Shown here in pieces: positions 20,424 through 31,862 of a stretch of DNA of 64,000 nt. Origin of the DNA: Glaciozyma antarctica PI12 (Eukaryota > Basidiomycota > Microbotryomycetes > Kriegeriales > Camptobasidiaceae). Position numbers and translations under genes: made by a program. The stretch is from the NCBI GenBank assembly GCA_002917775.1, contig KZ627149.1, positions 1,282,455 to 1,346,454 of the forward strand, given 5' to 3'. The notes below the pieces were generated by a model. The model was not told the origin of the DNA. It saw only the letters and a program-made list of their open reading frames with translations, and ran no database searches. How positions within the stretch are numbered: position 1 is the first letter of the stretch; each line of letters starts with the position of its first letter.

Positions 20424-22694
20424 ATGAAGATCCTCAGCATCCAGATCCTCTCTGTCGTTCCTCACAACCCCGGTACTCCTGCTGTAGCAGTGGCGGCGGC
20501 GATGGATTTGAGCTCGTTCAGCTTTTATCAGAGGGGCAGGTGCGTGCGGTTGGTTGGTTTGGGCGGGCGTTGGCGGGAGGGGGTCAGGGGTGGAGGCGTC
20601 AGGGAAAAGGAGGGATGGGGTTGGCTACTGTGGAGGAGGTGCTGGGAGAGCAGATGGGAGGGAGGGCGAGTGCGTACGGCAGGCAGCGACGGGCGACTTG
20701 GCGAGGGGCTCCCCAGTCCAGCGACTGGGGAGTTAAACGCGGGGTTCTACTCCTTCTTGTCGTCCACAACACAGGCGCTTTTAGACGTTCTGCTCAACGC
20801 AAAGGACCGGTACGCGAGGCACACGGGCACGACGCGGACCTCTACCTCGAGTCGAGCTTCCCTGGTCCTGAGGACCGGTAGGAGCTTGCTCGATACATGG
20901 GGATCGAGCCGGCTTCTGTGCATAGGGCAGGCCCACGTCAGACCCTCTACTCTAGCACTGTCAGGCTCTTTCGCGAGCGAGGTTTGGGAATCGGCCCCTT
21001 GCACTGGGAGGAGCCAGCTCTTTTATGCGCAGCGAGGTCGTTCCACGCGCACTTCGTCCACAGCTATCGAGCCACGTCATGTTGCTTTAGGCGGCCTGGC
21101 CGAATCGGTGATTCGGATGGGAAAGTGCGTGGCCGTGCGAGGACGCGCTACGCGAGAAAGGCTCCAACGACCCAATCGGCGACGAGAAACGCCTTTCCGA
21201 GCGCTGCTGGATCACATTGCATGATTCAGAGGGCTTGGTAAAGATGGTTTCGTTGCTGCGTGGGCGGGAGCAGCGCACGAGGGTATCTCGCTCGTTTGCA
21301 GCCGGTGCTGAGCTTCCTCGTTTTGAAATGTGGACGCCAGCGCTGGTATCCAGCGCGCGGATCCATTCGACCGTCGATGTGTTTGCTTGCAGTCTCGCGG
21401 AGCGAGAGAAGCGACTCTGCTGCTTTGCGTTCGCGCTTCTGAACTAGTGGTGTTCGCTCACACATCCTTCTGCTGCTGCCCTGCCTTGGTATGGTAGCAA
21501 GGAACGAATCGGTGCTGCGCAAGCCAGCCTGTTTAGCTCTCCGCGGGAACCCATGCTTGGAAAGACTGCAAGAGGCGTCGTCGTTTCGTTTCTGGCATTC
21601 GTCACGCTCCCTCTTCGCTGGAGGTGCTCCACCTGGGGTGGAAGCCGCCTGGCGATATGTGGGTGCTAAGGCGTAAAGTGTCATCAAACATTGTGTCGTC
21701 CTTCTTCGACTGTTGCGAGCGGCTGGGCTCCGCCTCGGTTCTCAGCAACCTTTCCGAGCTGTGCCACCCCGCGTCCTTCGGGTTGGCACGTTTGGATGAG
21801 TCGCCGACTCCGGAGCGGAGAGATAAGACCTTTCCAGCGAGTCGCCGGAGTGAGGTTTCCGACGCAAGATTGTGAGCGGTGTGGATCTGCTTGCCTGTCT
21901 TCGCGCTGGGCAATGGGGGCGACGCGGAGGCTGTCCCCCGCTCCCTTGCATCTCATCTTTCAGCAATTTAGCAGCAACTGACTCGCTTTCCTTCCCACAG
22001 CATTGCCGAGTTCATGAACTTCTTCTCCCGAACGGTCGCCGAACGAACTTCCGCCGGCCAACGCCAATCCGTCTGCGAAAACAGCTACACGGCGCACGTC
22101 TACTCTCGCTCCTCGGACCTCCTCGCCGGCGTAATCGTCACCGACGCCGAGTACCCCGTCCGAGTTGTCTTCAGCTTGCTCAACAAGATGCTCGACGAAT
22201 TCACGACGGCGGTTAAGCAGGAGGTGTGGGAGGCGAAGGCGAGGGAGAGTAGGGCGAGTGGGAAGCAGTGCTTGGTTGAGTGGCCGGTGCTGGGGGATTA
22301 TATCGTCAAGTACCAGGACCCGAAGCAGGCGGATACGATTATGCGCGTGCAGCAGGAGCTCGATGAGACCAAGATCATTCTGGTGAGTCCGCTTTCGATG
22401 CTTGCGATGCTATGAGTGGGAGCGCGGAGCTGATACGGCGTCGGATTGCAGCACAAGACGATTGAGGGCGTACTGGAACGAGGGGAGAAGCTCGATAGCT
22501 TGGTCGACAAGTCCGCCGCACTTTCAGCTTCGTGCGTCCTTCTCTCCTCTCCCATTCCCCCACTGGTTAACGACTCGCCGCAGATCCAAGTCGTTCTACA
22601 AAACGGCCAAGTCGCAGGTCTGTCCTCCTCGCTCCTCGACCGAAACCTCGCTGACCGTCGTTGATCGCAGAACAACTGCTGCACCATCATGTAG
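20424..22694 (+). CDS. YKT6: R-SNARE YKT6
   Basis: About 197 residues, as expected. Exon 1 (20424-20539) encodes [16 protein letters not shown] and [11 protein letters not shown]; exon 2 continues [17 protein letters not shown], then [20 protein letters not shown] and [18 protein letters not shown]. These form the longin domain. The SNARE motif [20 protein letters not shown] has the zero-layer arginine, and the C-terminus NNCCTIM is the CCxIM palmitoyl/farnesyl site that anchors YKT6 to Golgi, vacuole and autophagosome membranes. The frame is intact. What is odd is the first intron, 1461 nt long, against about 50 nt for the other three. Confidence 0.95.
20540..22000 (+). other. YKT6: 1461-nt first intron of YKT6
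   Basis: Donor GTGCGT at 20540 and acceptor CCCACAG ending 22000 are certain, because the exons on both sides are conserved YKT6 sequence. The intron is about 25 times the local norm. I see no coding domain in it. It contains a perfect 9-bp hairpin at 20709-20732 and short palindromes near 21806. An insertion, a nested RNA gene or a regulatory intron are all possible. Confidence 0.85.
20709..20732. repeat. 9-bp hairpin in the YKT6 intron
   Basis: CTCCCCAGT, a 6-base loop, then ACTGGGGAG: a perfect stem inside the long intron. It is too short to assign to a known RNA or terminator class. Confidence 0.6.
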
Positions 22695-23151
22695 TCCCCT
22701 CTTTCTCGCATTTATTCATTCCCACCCCCGTTACTCCTTCCTCATCCATCTCGTCGACTACCGTTTTGCCGTAGATTAATCCTGTGTAAAAGATTGCGGT
22801 TCGGAGACGAGGAGTCTTGGGGTTTGCTCCGCTAACTCTCCACACTGCTTCCTCGCTCCATGCTCCACTCCAGACGGAGGAGCAGTTCAGGGCGTCTCCT
22901 GCTGCGAGTGTCGAGGCAGCTCCCTCCTCGACTTCGACGCAGTGGGCTCTCCCCTGACCTATTCCATCCCTCCTGTCGCGCGTTCTCCTCGAGATCGTCC
23001 GTCAGGCTTGTGCACACACTCAGCACGTTACTCGACACGCTCTCGGGCAACGGCACCAACCTCCCCTGAGGTGGCCGGACTAGCACACGTTTCGAACGCG
23101 CCCTAGCGTCCTTCCTGCTCAACTTCGCCTCTCTTCCTTCTCCCACCAACG
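22695..23151. promoter_or_regulatory. Spacer YKT6 / GMC oxidoreductase
   Basis: 457 bp with the YKT6 3' UTR and the promoter and leader of the oxidoreductase. No further gene or repeat was seen. Confidence 0.4.
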
Positions 23152-25707
23152 ATGTTTCCATTCTCCTCGTACGCCGGCAGCACCAAGCTCTCCCTCTTCG
23201 CCACCCCCATCGCGGAGCCCCGCACGAAGAAGTACTCGTTCGTCATCGCGGGCGGCAAGTCCTCTCTCCTCTCGAACGAGCGGGGAGCGCAAGCTGACTG
23301 ATGTACTGCAGGAGGAACCGCGGGCTGCGTACTTGCGAGCAGGGTACGCTCCTCTTGCTTTGGGTACGCGAGGGGGAGCTGATGAACGTGTGCAGCTCTC
23401 AGAAAATCCGGAGGTGTCGGTTCTCCTCATCGAGGCGGGGGAGTCGGATCAGAGGCAGCTGATGAGTAAGATCCCTGCTGGATGGGTGCGTACGCTTCTC
23501 GCGAGAAAGGGAGAGGAGCTGATGCGGTACTGGGGGACAGGGGAACCTCTGGAAGTGAGTCGTCGTGCTGCGCTGTGCGGGGAGTGGAGCTGATGGTGGG
23601 GACAGGACGGCGGCGGAGTGGAACTATAACACCGTTCCTCAGAAGGAGGCGGGGGAGAGGGAGCTGTATCAGCCTCGAGGTGCGTTGGTTGCCGCGAGGA
23701 CGTGAGGGGGGAGACGGCGCTGACTGGGGCTCTCTACTCGCAGGCAAAATGCTCGGTGGATGCAGTGCTATCAAGTACGTCCTTCCCGTCCTAGCTGATA
23801 CGTTGGCAGTTGACGACGCCGTCCGTTAGCGCTCAAATCGTCCAGCACTGCTCTCCCTCGGACTACGACGACGTTCGTTCTCTTTCTCAACCTTTCTCAT
23901 CCTGGCTGATTCTTTCGCGACAGTGGGAAGCCAAGGGTGCCACCGGATGGTCTTGGGAGTCCCTGAAGCCGTACTTCCGCAAGGCGGAGCTCTTCACTCC
24001 CAACCCTCTCCACAACGTCGACGCCAATGTGCGTTCTTCCCTGCCTCGACCCCCCTTCCTCTCGCTGATTTTGACTCACTCAGCACCATGGGGATGGAGG
24101 TCTTTGGCACAGCAGCTAACCAACTAGCTAACGAGCTCACGACTGCTTTCATCTCGGCCGGCGTACGCACCTCTCTTTAACCCTTCGCAACTCTCGCTCA
24201 CGCTGCTTTTTCGCAGACGAACGTTGGCATCCCCGCGTCCGACGATCTCAACACCCCGGGGAGCACCATGGGCGTGCGTCGTCTCTCGCTTTCGACGAAC
24301 CCCGCTGAGCCTCTCGCAGATCACTCGCTTCCTCGCTCACGTCAACGCGACGGGTTCGAGGTCCTCGACGTCGGCAGGCTACCTCACCAAGGACGTCTAC
24401 TCGCGTCCCAACCTCAAAATTCTCACCGGAACGACCGTCACGCGCCTCATCTTCGAAGGCACCCGCGTCGTCGGCCTCGAAGTCGGCCAGTCCAAGGACG
24501 GAGCGAGGTGGCACGTCGGAGCGGAGAAGGAGGTCATCCTCTCGCTCGGCGCGTTCGGGAGTCCTCACGTCTTGCTCGCGAGTGGAGTTGGGCCCAAGGA
24601 CGTTCTGGAGAAGGCGGGCGTTGAACTCGTCAAGGAGCTTCCCGTCGGACAGGGATTGAGAGACCACGTTCTTTCTACGATCGCGTGGGAGGCGAAGAAG
24701 GGCTCCTCGCTCCAGTTCCTCACGAACCCCATCTCCACCGTGCGTCTTTCTATGCGCACCTCGCTCCCCGAGACTGACGCCAGCTTTCGCAGCTCCCCTC
24801 CCTCATTCGCTGGTTCTGGAACGGCAGTGGACCTCTCGGAACCAACCTCGCTGAAGGAGGAGCCTTCCTTCGCTCCGACGACATTCCTGGCCAGGTCTCC
24901 TCCGTCGCCAAGGGAACGACCAACGCGTCTGGTCCTACCGCTCCTGATCTCGAGCTCATCAACGCTCCTCTCGCGTTCATCCAGTGCGTCTTTCCCATCC
25001 TCGCAAGGTACCAGGGATGATCGCTAAGGCTCGAGAAACGCAGCCATGGACTCGAGGCTCCTGCGAACCCCAGTGGCGACTACTTCACGATGGGCCCCGT
25101 CGTTCTTCGCCCTCTCAGTCGCGGAACGGTCACCATCACCAGCGGCAACACTTTCGACGCGCCCATCATTGACCCTCAGTACCTGACGAACCCTCTCGAC
25201 AAGGCCGTGCGTCCTCCTCCCTCCCCATTTTACGCAAAGGTCCTAATCACGCCTCGCAGGTCCTCCTCGAGGGAACCAAGCTCGCCCGCAGGATCGCTAG
25301 GACGGAGCCTCTCAAATCCCTCCTCGGGCCCTCTGCGACCCCTCTCAACCTCGACGACCTCGATGACGAAGGTCTCCTCAAGCACATCTCGGAGCAAGCA
25401 GAGACGATCTACCATCCCATGTCGACTTGCGCTATCGGTTCGTCCTCTTCTCTCTCGCCCGTGTGCGGGACTGATGAGCGCGCAGGGAGGGAGGGCGAGG
25501 AAGGCGTTGTTGACTCGCAGTTGCGCGTGTACGGGCTCCAAGGGATCCGCGTCTGTGACGCCTCTGTCTTCCCTGATTCGGTTGCTGGACATCCGGTACG
25601 TTTTGCGACTTCGCTTTTTGTGGAGAAGGGCTGATGGGGAGCAGGTCGCGGCGGTTGTGGCGGTCGCGGAAAGGGCGGCGGATCTGCTTAAGGGGAAGGT
25701 CAACTAG
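23152..25707 (+). CDS. GMC-family FAD oxidoreductase
   Basis: About 600 residues over more than ten exons. Visible are the FAD-binding start FVIAGGGTAGCVLASRLSEN with VLLIEAGES, the GMC signature region GKMLGGCSAINAQIVQHC, WSWESLKPYFRKAE, TRFLAHVNATGSRSSTSAGY, and the C-terminal VLRPLSRGTVTI, TIYHPMSTCAIG and VCDASVFPDSVAGHP. GMC enzymes oxidise alcohols, choline or sugars; the substrate is not readable, and I see no clear secretion signal. The first intron is GC-AG (GCAAGT at 23255, end 23311). Between 24084 and 24124 the frame breaks. HHGDGGLWHSS, the expected family block, and NQLANELTTAFISAG are one base out of register unless an unusual GGAG acceptor is used. So it is either a damaged gene or a sequence error. 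Confidence 0.85.
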
Positions 25708-26285
25708 AGGAGGGGGATAGAAGCTCGTTTGCATTGCAGGGCGTTCGTCGTTCGTTGCATCGGGTGGGAGAGAACGGTTCATTGTTGGTGGAGCGTCCTT
25801 CAGTGTGAACTCGGTCCCTCCTCCAGCAACGCCCGAAAAGCCGGGGCACGCTACACCCGTTTGGTTTCGGATCTAGCAGAGGGAGAGCAGAGCAAATAGG
25901 CGCACTCCTACTCGCCAGTCAGCCACGGAGAGCAGAGGACCAGCATCGCGAGATGAATGTCGGCGGATCGAAGGGTGGGGAGACTCCAGCCGGCTTCGGG
26001 CGAGCGCGCCGGAGTACCAGAGGTGCAAGAGCATAACTGAGGTCCTTCCTGAAGTGGGTAGAGCGAGAGAGGGAGTCTCAATGGAGGGTGTTGAAGCATC
26101 CGAAGTCGTCTGGGCCGATGAGAGAGCAGAAGAGGTTGGGGACGTCTGGAGCGGCGCCGCCGGTTACAGTGGTGGATAGGCTGGTAATGAACGCGTTAGT
26201 TTGGAAGCAGGAGGGTGGAGGAACAAGAAGCTGGATCGAAGTCGAGAGGAGAATTGTTGAGCGACCACCTCTCTTCCTCATTCCC
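25708..26285. promoter_or_regulatory. Spacer GMC / CBS-PB1 gene
   Basis: 578 bp between co-oriented genes. Plus-strand frames run into the next gene but begin without ATG. I see nothing else that can be supported. Confidence 0.4.
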
Positions 26286-29200
26286 ATGTCCCGGATCCCT
26301 CTCCCCAGCCACAACAGTCCTCGCCCGCACTCTCCTGCACCTTCAGCACCCGCCACCCCAACCCCGATGTCCTCCAACTCGTACGGGAGCGCACGCCCCT
26401 CGCCCTCGTCCAACCGACCTCGTCCGGAGAGCGTGTACTCGGCTAGCAACTTAAGCGCTACGAGCGGTGGGCAGAGCTTGACGGAGGGGAACTTGGCGGA
26501 GACGAGGAAGAGGCAGAGTAGGAGGGATGAGGTGAGTCGGCAGTGGTGGTTGAGGAGGTCGGGCTCGGGGGGTGGGGCAGCGCGTCGTGTTGGAGGAGAG
26601 GGCGGAGGGAGAGGAGCAGGGCGGCACAGTATGCTCCTACTCTGTGCTCTGCTGGAGTGACAGGGAAACCCCTTCATTAAGGAGCTCGTCGTCGGCGCCC
26701 CAGCCAGGCTATCCCCACCTTCTCTGCTCCCACTGCGTTGGCGTTTCGCTTGAAACGGTGGCCAGTGGGTAGCGCGAGGAAGGAAAGTAGCCATTTGGAC
26801 GTCGGCACTCCTGAACAGAGGCACTCTTGCAAGTGAGCCCGGAGACTGGCATCTGAATCGCTGCACGATGCAGGCACGCTTGCTGGAAGCGAACAGCCTG
26901 TAACGTTGCAGACGTTGAGGTCACCGAGTTCGTAGATGGAGGCTCGACTCAGTAGGACCTTCCATCCCGCAAGTGCGCGGGTGCTCCTGCCTCTGTGAAG
27001 CTCGTTGACCACAGCTGCACCACGACTGTCCTCGCCCTTCCGTAATCTATGGTTCATGCTGTTTCGAACCGAAACGGTGTCCCGGCGATGTCAATTCGGA
27101 GAGGCAACTAGTCGTGAGGTGTGGAGAGGCGCTTTGCACGAACTCGCTATCGTCCCCAGCCATGCCTCCCTCCGAGCAGTCCCCGCTAACCCACTCTTTC
27201 CGCAGGCCATTCGCAAGAAGATCGAGTCCGAACTCTCTCGCAAGCGTCCCGCCTCGAAGCGCACTCAACGTCCCGGCGGAACTCCTTCCGCTCCTCGTCC
27301 CAAGCAAGGCACCGTCTCCGCCCTCCGCCCTCTCCCCGCCCTCACCGTCCCCCACTCGATCAGCGTTGCCGACGCGAGTCAGCTCTGCGCTGCCAAGCGC
27401 ACCGACTGCGTTCTCGTCGTTGATGAGGAGGAGCACCTTTGCGGAATCTTTACGGCGAAAGATTTGGCGTTCAGGGTGAGTCGCGCGTTCGGCCGCACGC
27501 GAGACGCAGCTGACGAGTGAGCAGGTTGTCGGAGATGGACTCGACCCCAGGACTACTCCCGTTAGCGCCATCATGACGCCCAACCCGATGGTCACTCGCG
27601 ACTCGACCTCTGCAACCGAGGCTCTCCAGACGATGGTCACTCGCGGTTTCCGTCACCTCGTGCGTTCAGCCGCTCGCTCGCCAGGGTTACCCGCTGACCT
27701 TTCCCCCACAGCCTGTCTGCAACGAAGACGGCGACGTCGTCGGTCTCCTCGATATCACCAAGGTCTTCCACGAGTCGCTCGAGAAGCTCGAAAAGGCGTA
27801 CGGCTCGTCGCAGAAGCTCTACACCGCGCTCGAGGGTGCTCAGGAGCAGTTTGGTGGAGACGGAGGCGTTGGAAATCCCCCTCATGGCGTACGTCCAGGC
27901 GCTCAGGGACAAGATGAGCTTCCCCGACCTCGGGAGTATCCTCGATGCGCGCACGGCGCCTGCGACGGTCGGAGTCAAGACGACGGTGCGGGAGGCGGCC
28001 AAGTTGATGAGGGAGCGGAGGACGACGGCGGTGTGCGTGATGGAGAGCGATGGGAAGAAGATTGCGGGCATCTTTACGAGCAAGGACGTCGTGCTCAGGG
28101 TTATTGCGGCGGGGTTGGATTCCAAGACGTGCAGCGTCGTTAGGGTCATGACGCCTCATCCCGACGTTGGACTACCGACGCTTAGCATCCAGGACGCGCT
28201 CAGGAAGATGCATGGTGAGTTGACGTTGTCGGCGAGGGTTTGAGGAGCGGCGCTGATGCCTCGTACTCGGTTTTCAGACGGTCACTACCTCAACCTTCCC
28301 GTCGTCGACGAGGAGGGAGCTCTCGTCGGGATCGTCGACGTCCTCAAGCTCACCTACGCGACTCTCGAGCAAGTGCGTCGCAGCCTTCCCTCGCCCTCGT
28401 TGCCCAAGCTGACGATCCTCCCCAGGTCAACTCGATCGGCGCTGAAGGAGGAGCGGGCGACGCTGCTGGAGGACCTCTCTGGGGTCGCTTCTTCGGTGGC
28501 ATGGCCGGCGACGGAGCGGACGAGGATGGCGACACCGAGTCAATGATCTCGGGCCAAGGCGGATCCGAACTCCTCCCTCCCCACACCCCTTCCTCCTCTC
28601 GCATGCGTCCCGACCTCGCGCTCGAAACTCCCGGCTCAGACGTTTTCCCCAACGACTCTGCCTCGGTCGTCTACGACGAAGAGCGGAACGCCTCTGAGCT
28701 CGGTCGACGCGGTCCTGCCCAAGCTTCCTCGATCGGCGCTACTGGCCCGCCCCCGCCCAAGGACGACGGAACGTACCTCTTCAAGTTCGTCGCTCCGGGA
28801 GGGACGACTCACCGCTTCCAAGCGCGGTACGACTCGCACGATTTCATCACCGATATCGTCGGCGGCAAGCTCTCGTCGGACCCGTTCTTCTCGCAGCAGG
28901 ACGACGCGGAAGTGGCCGCCGCGGACCCGACCGACTTCCAGCTGTCGTACTTTGATGACGACGGAGACCTCGTCCTCATGACGGCCGACCGCGATGTCGT
29001 CGATGCCGTTCATTCGGCTAGGACGCAGGGCAAGGATCGAGTCGTCCTTCACCTACGTGATGGGAAGGGATGGGACGCCGAGTTGGAGCGGAGAGGGCTG
29101 TCGAAGAAGAAGCCGGTGCTCAAGGCGGTCGAGGAGGAGGAGGATGAGGAGAAGCCCAAGGCGACGAAGGGGGCGAAGGCGGAGGAGGCGTTGCTGTTTG

Positions 29201-29301
29201 GGTTCTTGGCGAAGGATCAGTTGCTGCCGGCGAGCGTGGCGCTGTTGGCGGTGGCGATTGTGGGAGTGTTTGCGGTTAGCAAGGCGACGGCCAAGTACTA
29301 G
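26286..29301 (+). CDS. Four-CBS plus PB1 domain protein with C-terminal anchor
   Basis: About 700 residues. The Ser/Pro-rich N-terminus ends RKRQSRRDE. After a 672-nt intron comes AIRKKIESELSRKRPASKRT, then CBS pairs: VADASQLCAAKRTDCVLVVD, HLCGIFTAKDLAFRV, VSAIMTPNPMVTRDSTSATE, TVREAAKLMRERRTTAVCVM, KIAGIFTSKDVVLRVIAAGL and HYLNLPVVDEEGALVGIVDV. A PB1 domain (TYLFKFVAPGGTTHRFQARY, LSYFDDDGDLVLMTADRDV) follows, and a final hydrophobic helix, LPASVALLAVAIVGVFAVS. CBS pairs sense adenylates; fungal members of this family are uncharacterised. At the C-run 27877-27881 the frame slips: with four rather than five C the conserved PLMAYVQALRDKMSFPDL reads through. The start could also be MSSNSYG near 26370. 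Confidence 0.85.
26532..27203 (+). other. 672-nt intron in the CBS-PB1 gene
   Basis: Donor GTGAGT follows RRDE and acceptor CCGCAG precedes AIRKK, a junction inside a conserved block, so the intron is real. It is over ten times the local norm. Minus-strand frames in it share a weak RSAD(I/V) motif with a frame upstream at about 25950, which I consider chance. Confidence 0.75.
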
Positions 29302-29741
29302 ATCTCCCCCTCTCCTCCCGACGTCGCTCTTTCGTTCTTGTACCTAACCCCCGCCCCACTTTTAAGACTTTGCGCTCGCTAGACTCTGGATACCCACGTA
29401 GTTCTCGATCCCTTTTCCCAATGATAACGAAGGCTTTCCGCCATCACAGCTCAGACGGGAGAGTGACTCGGTGAACGAGAGTAGATCGACGCAGAGGAGA
29501 CGAAGCAGACGATCTCTCTCGATGTGCGCCGGCGTATGGTTGCAATCAGGGTATATTCAGTAGCTAATAAGTGGTTCAAAGGGAAAGGAGAGGCTTCGCT
29601 ATCAACGCGAAGACGAAGTGGGAGTATAGGGAGGGAAAGGAGCGAGGGGTCGAAATTCGAAAGAGGGGATGCTGCAACGCCATGGCGTCGAGAGTAGTGA
29701 AAGTACGCCGTCCCCCACCACATTCCTGCGCCAGCCTACGC
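29302..29741. other. Convergent spacer CBS-PB1 / DUF7729-like
   Basis: 440 bp between two stops. It should hold two 3' ends; an AT-richer patch near 29545-29580 could carry polyadenylation signals. No gene seen. Confidence 0.4.
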
Positions 29742-31862
29742 CTACGCCAACAACGCCGCCGCCACCGCCACCGCCGCTCCAACGACTCCAACCCTCGCGA
29801 CCGCCCCAGCTCCTGCTCCTCCCACAATCGCCGTCCCGGCCTGCGTCGTGATACTCGACTGGAATCCACTCCCGCACGTCGTCCCGACCGCCGTCCAGAG
29901 TGCGCTCTGTCCTCCCAGGAGGGGCGAGTTGCTCAATCCGAGTGCGTAAGGGATACGGGATTCGAAAGCGACGTAAGCGGCGAGGACGGATTTGGTGCAG
30001 CTCGTGCAGAGGAGGTTGGACGACATGGAGGGGGAGAGGAAGAGGAAGGGGAGGGAGGCGGAGCGCCAGGTGGTCGAGTTGGGGAGGAGACCGGTGAGGC
30101 CGAGAGGGGTGGCGAGAGGAGAGGTGCTGTTGGCGCTGGGGACGATTTCGTTGGAGGATTGACGGCGTACGAGTCGGAGGAGGGGGGAGGAGAGGGTGAT
30201 GAAGAGGGCGCGGGGGTCGAGGGCTGCCGAGGCGTAGGTTTGGATGCTGAAGCCGGTCGTAGCGAGGACGGACGAGTTGCTGCTCAGCTCGACGAGCGTC
30301 TCGTTGCCAACGACGGTGGTGGAGAGGGTGGACGAGTTGCTCGCCGCGACGGGGACCGATCTGTTCGTGATGTCGTGAAGGCAGTAACCGCCAACCGAGT
30401 CCCTCGAGCAAATCGCGTTCGAGAACGGCTTGAGGACGTACAGGACGTCGTACATGCCCAGCACGACGGCGTTGTTCGCCTGGAGCTCGGCCGTGCAGTT
30501 GCCACTGAACGCCGTCAACGCGCTCCGGACCATCGAGTCGCTGCACGAGGCTTGTCCGCAGACGGAAGCGAGGGTGGAGCTGACTTCGGCGTCGGTGACG
30601 GTGATGGTGGTGGTGGCGAAGGAGGGGGCGAAGAGGGCGAGGGCGGAGACGAGGGGGGTCGTGCAGGCGCTGAGGGGCGCGTCCGCGTTGAGGTACTCGA
30701 GGAAGGCCTGGCAAGTCGTCGAGATGGTGGTGGGGATGAGGGGATTGCTTCCCGAGTTGGTGACGGTGGTCACTGTGAGGGGGAGGAGCTTGTTAGTGGA
30801 CGCTGATGGTGGACTTCGCAGATGGAGGCAAAGGAGGAATCGCAGCTTCGTTCCTGGAGAGGCTGCTGAAGTGGACGTGCGTTGCTCTGGCTCTAATCAA
30901 CTGAGCAAGAACTTCCGCTGGACTCGACGCGCGAGAGCGACAGCACGACGGTCGCTTGAACCTCCTCTGGCTGGGGTAACAGGAGCTTCGTACCTCCTGC
31001 GCAGGTTCCTGAGAAGCTCAGCGTGTCCCTCGGTGTCCGGCAAAGCGTCCAAGTTTCGTCGGCTCCCATACAGGCCCAGAGGAAGCGCGCTCCCTCAAAG
31101 TCGCCTACGACTGAATTCGAACGGAAGCGGCTTCCACGAACTCAGTCGACAGGCCTGCGTCGCTCTTCTCCCAGTACCCCTACGTTGGGAGCTGTCAAAC
31201 ACTTTGTTTGCTCTGCACTAGCGCACGCGCTGTTCGCGCCCTGCAAAGTTCAGAGAAGGTCCACACCGCCGAAGGTTTGGGAAAGAGACAACAGCAACGC
31301 TGTCTCCTCACAGACGATCGCGGCTGTTCCAGCGCTTCAGAACATCCTGCTCGCCAGTGCAACTAGACCTCAGAGAGAGCTCAAGCGAACGAACGGAGCT
31401 TGCAGAAGCAACTCTTTCCACTAGATCCGCACGAACGTCGTCGTCGCCTCTGCGGTCTCGCCCCCTTCTGGCACCACTCTGTGCACCTCCTACGCCCCCA
31501 TCACCCGGAGAACAGCCACACGAACGCGCGCAAAGCACCTTCCCGCGCCTCCTCCACCAAGCAACAAAGGGCCTCCTCTCCTCCACTCCCTCCCTTCACC
31601 GCCCTCCCTCCGCCTCTGTCCCATCCAGCTCCCTCCCCCAGCTTGGAAAAGACGCCCTCCTGCCCCCACGCTCTCCCCCTCGTCAACCGCACCGCGCCCT
31701 CACCAACCAGCGTAACGACTCACCAGCAGCTCCCGTAGTCGCGTTCCCCACAATACTCGCGCCCTCTCCAATAGCGCTGACAGTCCCGTTGGAAGTGACG
31801 TTCTGAGCCTCGGCGACCGCGACGAGGAGGGTTGAGAGGAGGAGGGAGGTCGAGGGGCGCAT
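29742..31862 (-). CDS. Secreted, probably GPI-anchored DUF7729-like protein
   Basis: About 389 residues in two exons. Exon 1 encodes a signal peptide, MRPSTSLLLSTLLVAVAEA, then an N-glycosylation-rich stretch. Exon 2 has TTCQAFLEYLNADAPLSACT, paired cysteines (VCGQASCSDSMV, LLCTSCTKSVLAAYVAF) and many NST/NSS sequons. It ends in a small-residue hydrophobic tail (VARVGVVGAAVAVAAALLA), the usual GPI-attachment shape. This cysteine pattern resembles fungal cell-surface DUF7729 proteins; function is unknown. The two exons are separated by a 951-nt intron (30773-31723). The frame is preserved across it (GAAVTTVT), and both splice sites are canonical. Confidence 0.8.
30773..31723 (-). other. 951-nt intron of the DUF7729-like gene
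   Basis: GTGAGT donor and CCTCACAG acceptor on the minus strand. Frames inside are open only because of base composition and show no domain. Alternatively exon 1 could belong to a separate short gene, but the signal peptide without a body argues for the intron. Confidence 0.65.

Noticed and set aside
20540-22000. Transposon or virus-like insertion inside the YKT6 intron
   Set aside because: No terminal repeats, target-site duplication or transposase/polymerase motif could be found by eye; left as an unexplained long intron.
25908-26924. Weak similarity of minus-strand frames at about 25950 and 26810 (RSADI versus RSADV)
   Set aside because: Only a handful of residues match, the DNA does not, and no element boundaries are seen.
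29571-30806. Long plus-strand frame opposite the DUF7729-like gene
   Set aside because: Glu/Gly/Arg-rich shadow of a real minus-strand gene with signal peptide and cysteine motifs.
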